Shown one piece after another: positions 1 through 4,293 of a DNA stretch of 6,825 nucleotides; positions within the stretch are counted from its first letter, which is position 1; every line of letters begins with the position of its first letter. The notes beneath the pieces are model-generated. The model saw only the letters and a list, made by a program, of their open reading frames with translations, did no database searches and was not told where the DNA came from. The stretch is taken from positions 1-6,825 of the forward strand of contig JAYWGJ010000184.1 in the NCBI GenBank assembly GCA_043778315.1. Reading direction: 5' to 3'. The DNA is from JBEEMU01 sp043778315. GTDB taxonomy: Bacteria > Bacteroidota > Bacteroidia > Chitinophagales > Saprospiraceae. Position numbers and translations under genes: made by a program.

Positions 1-75
1 CATTTTTCCATAATAACTTTCTATTTTAGTGCAAATAACTATGTGATTTATGAATGTAAATATACAATTTTATTC

Positions 76-108
76 ACAATAAAAATATTTCAATTACAAT
101 AAAAATAT
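76..108. repeat. short AT-rich direct repeat
   Basis: The 13-mer ACAATAAAAATAT occurs at 76-88 and again at 96-108, a 20-bp period, inside the noncoding AT-rich stretch that opens the window. Apart from this and the candidate promoter near 127-160, I see no gene, RNA or hairpin in positions 1-182. In such AT-rich DNA the repeat may be chance. Confidence 0.4.
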
Positions 109-126
109 AAATTTAGGAGAGGTCGC

Positions 127-160
127 TTGTCGCTTAATTTCAAAAAAATGACTACCTTTG
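127..160 (+). promoter_or_regulatory. candidate Bacteroidota-type promoter for the BatE-like gene
   Basis: TACCTTTG at 153-160 matches the Bacteroidota -7 element TAnnTTTG exactly at its fixed positions. A TTG at 127-129 could serve as the -33 element, but the 23-nt spacer is on the long side. Transcription would start near 166 and leave a leader of about 17 nt before the ATG at 183. The match is to a short consensus only, so it is a suggestion. Confidence 0.35.
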
Positions 161-182
161 CAATACTATTTTTATTTTTGAT

Positions 183-965
183 ATGCGAAAAAAAATACAT
201 ATCTTTTTTTTATGTTTTGCTTCGCAATTTTCTTGCGGAACGATGCTTTTTGCGCAACCTACCAACGCACTTTCTACCGCTTTCGCGCAAGCTAAACGCG
301 CCGCCGATAGCGGCAATACTGCCGAAGCGATACGCTTATATAATGGTCTGCTTAGCGCAAATCAACAAAAAAATGCTGTTTTGGAGTATAATATTGGTAA
401 TACATATTATAAAAATAAAGAATTGGGCAAAGCGATATTACACACCGAGCGCGCGTTTGCGCTCACGCCTAACGATGCTGATATTGCGAATAATTTGAGT
501 TTTTTGCGCGCGCAATGCCGCGACGATATAGTGCAAATAGACGAGTTTTTTTTGGTGCGTTGGCTGCGCCGTTTGCGCAAATTTTTAGCCGCCGATACAT
601 GGGCGACGCTTGGTATTTTTAGCCTTTGGGCGTTCGGGGCAGGCGGTTTAGTTTGGATATTTGGGCGTACCCGCGAATGGAAACAGCGCGGTTTTTTGTA
701 TGCTAACGTCGCTTTATTGGTTTCGATATTGCCGTTTTCATTGGCATATTGGCAACAAAAAATAGATGCAGATAGCGGCTACGGCGTGGTGATAATCGCC
801 GAAACAGCATTGCGTTCCGCACCCGATTTGGAGAGTTCGGACGTACTTAAAATACATGAAGGCTTGAAAGTCAGCCTTTTAGATGCGATAGGAGAGTGGC
901 GGAAAGTCGGTTTGCCTAACGGTGAAGAAGGTTGGATATTAGGCGCAGCCGTAGAAAAAATATAG
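183..965 (+). CDS. batE: BatE-like TPR/SH3 membrane protein
   Basis: This 260-residue envelope protein has the domain order of BatE of the Bacteroidota aerotolerance (Bat) operon. Residues 1-24 form a signal peptide (MRKK, then a hydrophobic stretch, probable cleavage after LFA; FSC at 16-18 is a poor lipobox). Residues about 32-110 are two TPR-like helical repeats, with EYNIGNTYYKNKELGKAI at 68-85 the clearest. Two membrane segments follow (about 139-160 and 172-189). Residues 200-258 are a bacterial SH3-like domain (ALRSAP at 209-214, GEWRKV at 237-242, EEGWI at 248-252). The start is well fixed: an in-frame stop lies at 135-137 and no other start codon precedes 183. No Shine-Dalgarno is seen, as is normal for the phylum. 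The molecular role of BatE is poorly defined; a role in oxidative or envelope stress is suggested for the family. No batABCD partner is in the window, and the 182 nt upstream are noncoding, so the gene looks detached from the usual cluster. No hairpin terminator follows it. Confidence 0.8.
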   Translation: MRKKIHIFFLCFASQFSCGTMLFAQPTNALSTAFAQAKRAADSGNTAEAIRLYNGLLSANQQKNAVLEYNIGNTYYKNKELGKAILHTERAFALTPNDADIANNLSFLRAQCRDDIVQIDEFFLVRWLRRLRKFLAADTWATLGIFSLWAFGAGGLVWIFGRTREWKQRGFLYANVALLVSILPFSLAYWQQKIDADSGYGVVIIAETALRSAPDLESSDVLKIHEGLKVSLLDAIGEWRKVGLPNGEEGWILGAAVEKI

Positions 966-1030
966 TTCACAGCTTATAGTTTTTAGCTTATCGCTTACCG
1001 TTTTTAGCTCACAGCTTATAGTTTCAAATT
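966..1030. repeat. degenerate leader of the intergenic repeat array
   Basis: This AT-rich stretch is built from variants of AGCTTATAGTTTTT, ending in CACAGCTTATAGTTTCAAA at 1009-1027. The same 19-mer with one change (CACAGTTTATAGTTTCAAA) recurs at 1275-1293, after the 38-bp array, so the array is bracketed by matching ends. The leader also resembles the second half of the array unit, as if the array arose from it. No coding potential or terminator is seen. Confidence 0.65.
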
Positions 1031-1289
1031 CTAACGGTCAAAAAAGTTTACAGCTTAAAGTTGCCTTCCTAACGGTCAAAAAAGTTTATCGCTTAAAGTT
1101 GCCTCCCTAACGGTCAAAAAAGTTTACAGCTTAAAGTTGCTTCCCTAACGGTCAAAAAGTTTATAGCTTAAAGTTGCTTCCCTAACGGTCAAAAAAGTTT
1201 ATAGCTTAAAGTTACTTCCCTAACGGTCAAAAAAGTTTACAGCTTAAAGTTGCCTTCCTAACGGTCAAAAAGTTCACAGTTTATAGTTT
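1031..1289. repeat. tandem array of seven 38-bp units upstream of purE
   Basis: Units begin with CTAACGGTCA at 1031, 1069, 1107, 1145, 1182, 1220 and 1258. The period is 38 bp, except for the fourth unit, which is 37 because its A-run is one base shorter. The unit is CTAACGGTC, an A-run, GTTTACAGCTTAAAGTT, then a C/T-rich end. Six units are near-identical; the seventh diverges after the A-run into AGTTCACAGTTTATAGTTT. The period is not a multiple of three and every unit has stop codons, so it is not coding. Unlike CRISPR there is no alternation of constant repeat and variable spacer. The array ends about 10 nt before the purE start and so must hold or adjoin the purE promoter and leader. Function is unknown: a minisatellite, tandem protein-binding sites or a leader element are all open. 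Confidence 0.95.
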
Positions 1290-1299
1290 CAAAAAAAAA

Positions 1300-1833
1300 A
1301 TGGTATCAGACGTATTAGTAAGTGTAGTGATGGGCAGCAAATCTGACCTGTCGGTGATGCAAGACGCAGCACACGTTTTAGAACAATTCGGTATTCCGTT
1401 CGAGATAAACATCGTATCGGCGCACCGCACGCCCGAGCGCATGGTCGAGTTCGCGACGGGCGCGCACAAACGCGGTATCAAAATCATCATCGCAGGCGCG
1501 GGCGGCGCGGCGCACCTACCTGGTATGATAGCGGCAATGTCGCCGTTGCCCGTTATCGGTGTACCGATTAACTCGCAAAATAGCCTCGACGGCTGGGATT
1601 CTATTTTGTCTATTTTGCAGATGCCCGCAGGCGTACCTGTGGCGACGGTCGCGCTGAACGGCTCGCGCAATGCAGGCTTGCTCGCCGCTCAAATACTAGG
1701 TTTGACGGACGCGGTGTATTTCCAAAAGGTGATTAACTTCAAGCAAGACCTCAAAAAACCTGTTATCGAGTCTGCCGAAGAAATAGCACTCGAGGGCTAC
1801 AAACGGTACTTGGATAAATACGCGAAAGATTAA
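1300..1833 (+). CDS. purE: N5-carboxyaminoimidazole ribonucleotide mutase (PurE, class I)
   Basis: PurE rearranges N5-CAIR to CAIR in cytosolic de novo purine synthesis, using the product of PurK. The 177-residue length and the motifs are those of the family: GSKSD at 12-16 (phosphate/substrate loop), SAHRTP at 40-45 containing the catalytic histidine H42 (E. coli H45), AGAGGAAHLPG at 65-75, PVIGVP at 84-89, and SILQMPAGVPVATVA at 104-118. The Q-M-P-x-G-x-P-V form of the last motif is typical of class I, which needs PurK, but purK is not in this window. The ATG at 1300 sits at the end of a run of ten A residues (1291-1300) and gives a normal N-terminus; the next ATG (1330) would remove the first beta strand. 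There is no Shine-Dalgarno; the A-run may assist initiation. The gene is preceded immediately by the 38-bp repeat array and followed by a strong terminator. Confidence 0.97.
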   Translation: MVSDVLVSVVMGSKSDLSVMQDAAHVLEQFGIPFEINIVSAHRTPERMVEFATGAHKRGIKIIIAGAGGAAHLPGMIAAMSPLPVIGVPINSQNSLDGWDSILSILQMPAGVPVATVALNGSRNAGLLAAQILGLTDAVYFQKVINFKQDLKKPVIESAEEIALEGYKRYLDKYAKD

Positions 1834-1861
1834 GTAAAATTAGTTTTTCTGTATGTTTAAT

Positions 1862-1911
1862 ACAACAAAAAGCGCGACCTACTATACAGTAAGTCGCGCC
1901 TTTTTTGTTGT
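1862..1911. terminator. two-way intrinsic terminator between convergent genes
   Basis: The stem GCGCGAC (1872-1878) pairs with GTCGCGC (1893-1899). It continues inward past one C/A mismatch with TACT (1880-1883) and AGTA (1888-1891) around a four-base ATAC loop. Outside the GC stem, ACAACAAAAA on the left faces TTTTTTGTTGT on the right, giving a T-run on each strand. It lies 28 nt after the purE stop and 24 nt past the transporter stop, so it can end transcription from both sides. Confidence 0.93.
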
Positions 1912-1935
1912 AATTATACCATAATTTAGATACGC

Positions 1936-3591
1936 CTAATGTCCGCCTTCCGCCGTGATATTATCGTAATCTATGCCTTGTTTGGCTAAAATACCCTTGA
2001 TGGCGTAAGCAAAATATGCCAAATACAAGAAGCACACAAACGCGACCCAGTACGAACTATGAATGCCAATGCCTTGCATATCGGCGAGTTTGCCTTGTAG
2101 CGGCGGGATAACGCCACCACCCAAAATCATCATTATCAGAAAAGCAGAGCCTTGCGACGTGTATTTGCCCAAGCCCGCCAACGAAAGCGAAAAGATGCAG
2201 GGCCACATGATAGAACACACCAAGCCGCCGCTCAAAAACGCATACACCGCAACCGTACCCGTAGTGAGCATACCGACGAGCATCGCCAAAGCACCCAATC
2301 CGCTAAACACCAAAAGGGTAAGCATCGGTTTGTTTTTGGTAGCAAAAAAAGCAGCTATTTGTATCAATACACAAATCACATAATAATAAAGCGGCGACAT
2401 ATCGTTTTGCGCAACGGTATTAGCAGCGATTACTGCACCGAAAGCGATGAGCGGCACCACAAAAGTCATCACTGTTTTTAGGCTGCGGCTCAATTTGAAC
2501 TCGTCAATCGCACCTACCCAACGCCCAATCATCAAACTGCCCCAATACATAGAAATATAGGGCGCAATGCCATTGGCTTTTATGCCGCCAAAATCGGGCT
2601 GTTTGAGTAGTTCGGAGAGATTACTCTGTATAGAAACCTCCACGCCTACATACACGAATATCGCTAACATTCCCAACACTAATTGCGGGTATTGCATCGC
2701 TCCCCAGCCGTCGCTGTTTTGCTTTGCGCGAAATCTGGCAAGCATCAATACCAACACAACAGCTACCAAAGCCGCCGCCGAGCACAACAAACGGAACATT
2801 TCTACGCCGTGTTTATCGGCTTCCGCTACTTCGTTGCGGTAACTCGCAAATATTGGCGCAAAGCACACAAATAATAAAAGCGTAAGTAAACCTAAGCTGC
2901 CGAGGGCTTTATTTGACGTTTCCATCGGCTCTATGTTTTTGCCTTCTGGAACGGATTTGGAAAAGTAAAACAAGGCTGCCGACAGCAAAAACAATATGGC
3001 AACACCTATATATAAGGTGGTTACGCTGCCTAAGCCTAAGTTTTTGACGGCTTCGTCGCTCGCTTTTGTTGTGCCAAATAAGGCTAACGCGACTACAATC
3101 GGACCTATCATTGTGCCAAACGAATTGACTGCACCGCCCAAACTGATGCGGCTCGCGCCCGTAGCAGGGTCGCCGAGCGAAATAGCGAACGGATTTGCGG
3201 CGGTTTGTTGCAACGAAAAGCCTAAGGCGACGATAAATAAACCGACGAGCATTGCGGCATACACATTGATATTTACGGCGATAATCATTGCTACCGCTCC
3301 GATAACGGAGAATAATAAGCCGTAAACGATGCTCCGTTTGTAGCCCCATACGCCCACTAAATCTTTGCCTGCCGCAAGGCTGCTATACGCAAAAAGCCCT
3401 AACGCTCCGATGTAATAGGCGAAGTAAAAGGCAAAATCTATTAGCTGCGACTGAAATTGGTCTAAACCAAAATAGTGCTTACAGAAAGGAATGAAAACGC
3501 CGTTGCTTGCGCCAATAAAGCCCCAAAAAAAGAAAACGGTGACTAACGTGCTGAGGGCGGCGTTGTTAGTCGGTATGAGTGGTTTTGACAT
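1936..3591 (-). CDS. MFS sugar transporter, FucP/GluP (FHS) family, long form
   Basis: This 551-residue inner-membrane permease belongs to the fucose-galactose-glucose (FHS) branch of the MFS. Family signatures in order: FFFWGF (20-25) in TM1, LVGLFIVALGFSLQQTAANP (115-134) in TM4, NSFGT (156-160), YVGVEVSIQSNLS (314-325), YWGSLMIGRWVG (349-360), and SIMWPCIFSLSLAGLG (460-475) followed by GGGVIPPLQGKLAD (491-504). It is over 100 residues longer than E. coli FucP (438). The extra length includes residues about 230-290, which hold two further hydrophobic stretches (about 232-250 and 268-285) between the two halves. The FucP proton-coupling residues D46 and E135 align without gaps to G31 and Q129. 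The substrate therefore cannot be named; a sugar is likely, proton symport is doubtful. The ATG at 3591 gives a standard N-terminus and has no Shine-Dalgarno. The gene has its own promoter region, since a terminator closes the gene upstream of it. Confidence 0.92.
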   Translation of the reverse strand: MSKPLIPTNNAALSTLVTVFFFWGFIGASNGVFIPFCKHYFGLDQFQSQLIDFAFYFAYYIGALGLFAYSSLAAGKDLVGVWGYKRSIVYGLLFSVIGAVAMIIAVNINVYAAMLVGLFIVALGFSLQQTAANPFAISLGDPATGASRISLGGAVNSFGTMIGPIVVALALFGTTKASDEAVKNLGLGSVTTLYIGVAILFLLSAALFYFSKSVPEGKNIEPMETSNKALGSLGLLTLLLFVCFAPIFASYRNEVAEADKHGVEMFRLLCSAAALVAVVLVLMLARFRAKQNSDGWGAMQYPQLVLGMLAIFVYVGVEVSIQSNLSELLKQPDFGGIKANGIAPYISMYWGSLMIGRWVGAIDEFKLSRSLKTVMTFVVPLIAFGAVIAANTVAQNDMSPLYYYVICVLIQIAAFFATKNKPMLTLLVFSGLGALAMLVGMLTTGTVAVYAFLSGGLVCSIMWPCIFSLSLAGLGKYTSQGSAFLIMMILGGGVIPPLQGKLADMQGIGIHSSYWVAFVCFLYLAYFAYAIKGILAKQGIDYDNITAEGGH

Positions 3592-3641
3592 AAAAGATAA
3601 ATTAATAATGATTTTTTAGATTATAAAGGAGGTTTTGGAGG

Positions 3642-3936
3642 TTTTTAGACGCAAAGAAAGTTTTAAACGCAAGCGTTTTTTTTTATTTTTAAACGCGGAG
3701 AAACAGAGAAGCAAAGAGGCAGAGTGTAGAGGCAGAGTTGTTAAGATTTTTTAAGGTTGTTTAAACGCAAGCGTTTTTTTATTTTTTTAAACGCGGAGAA
3801 ACAGAGAAGCAAAGAGGCAGAGTTGTTGAGATTTTTGAAGGGTTTTTAAACGCAAGCGTTTTTTTTATTTTTTAAACGCGGAGAAACAGAGAGGCAGAGT
3901 TTTAAGAGGTTTTTTGTTTTTTAGACACAAAGAAAA
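3642..3936. repeat. purine-rich intergenic repeat cluster, three units
   Basis: Three units start with AAACGCAAGCGTTT at 3665, 3763 and 3848 (spacing 98 and 85 bp). Each continues with a T-run, one A, more T, then AAACGCGGAGAAACAGAG and a purine-rich tail of GAAGCAAAGAGGCAGAG type; the third unit has a shortened tail. AAACGCAAGCGTTT is a small inverted repeat (AAACG, CAAG loop, CGTTT). The cluster is bracketed by TTTTTAGACGCAAAGAAAG (3642-3660) and TTTTTAGACACAAAGAAAA (3918-3936). It fills most of the 453-bp gap between the transporter and the next gene. I see no gene in this gap, nor an exact TAnnTTTG on the minus strand that would mark the transporter promoter. Confidence 0.9.
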
Positions 3937-3985
3937 TTCCTGATTGTAAAGAAACAGAATATTGCCAATAAAACAAAATAGTATT

Positions 3986-4026
3986 AAAAAAAGAGGGTTC
4001 ACCTGATGTAGGTAAACCCTCTTTTT
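3986..4026 (-). terminator. intrinsic terminator of the modular secreted protein gene
   Basis: GAGGGTT (3993-3999) pairs with AACCCTC (4015-4021). After one C/A mismatch, ACCT (4001-4004) pairs with AGGT (4010-4013) around a five-base loop. A-runs at 3986-3992 become the T-tract when read on the minus strand, and T residues at 4022-4026 extend the stem. It lies 18 nt past the stop codon of the gene ending at 4045 and separates it from the transporter. Confidence 0.92.
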
Positions 4027-4044
4027 ATTGTTTTTTATAAAAAA

Positions 4045-4293
4045 TTACTCTGCAATCAACGCTTTGATAGTCGCTGTTTCATTATTATTTTTTACGGTAA
4101 TGAAATAAACAGTGTTGCTATTGAGGCTTACAGGTATCACATTATTAGTGCTTACTTTCTTAGCCGAAGCATAGATTGTTCTACCCAAAACATCTGAGAT
4201 AATCACGTTATCTACTTCCGATAAGTCGTTTGAAAACAATGTGAAGCTATTTTTATTAAGATTTGCACGCAATTGCGTTTTCAAAATATTTTC
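4045..4293 (-). other. T9SS type A-like C-terminal sorting domain
   Basis: The last 82 residues of the modular protein form a short beta-rich domain. VIISDVLGRTIYA matches the conserved core of type A sorting domains (usual form: V-x-I-x-D-V-L-G-R). VYFITVKNNNETATIKALI near the end matches the usual Y-x-I-x-V and K-x-x-x terminal strands. The YPNP motif that often opens the domain is absent; NSFTLFSNDL stands in its place. The domain directs outer-membrane passage by the type IX system and is usually cleaved off. Confidence 0.82.

Noticed and set aside
127..498. Open frame on the + strand overlapping the start of the BatE-like gene
   Set aside because: It begins at TTG, overlaps the BatE frame over most of its length, and its product after the hydrophobic start looks like a frame-shifted reading with no recognisable domain.
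1031..1289. CRISPR array
   Set aside because: The whole 38-bp unit is repeated, with no variable spacers and no cas genes nearby.
1281..1670. Minus-strand open frame opposite purE
   Set aside because: It is antisense to a fully conserved PurE coding region and has no family resemblance.
2909..3349. Minus-strand open frame inside the transporter gene in another frame, and plus-strand frames at 2063-2874 and 2996-3325
   Set aside because: All lie within the well-supported transporter gene; their products are low-complexity shadows of it.
3631..3638. Shine-Dalgarno-like AAAGGAGG on the + strand
   Set aside because: No start codon with an open frame follows; it lies in the upstream region of the minus-strand transporter, and the phylum rarely uses such sites.
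3665..3866. AAACGCAAGCGTTT plus T-run at 3665, 3763 and 3848 as rho-independent terminators
   Set aside because: The stem is only five pairs, the T-run would serve the + strand, and no + strand gene lies just upstream. They are better read as part of the repeat unit.
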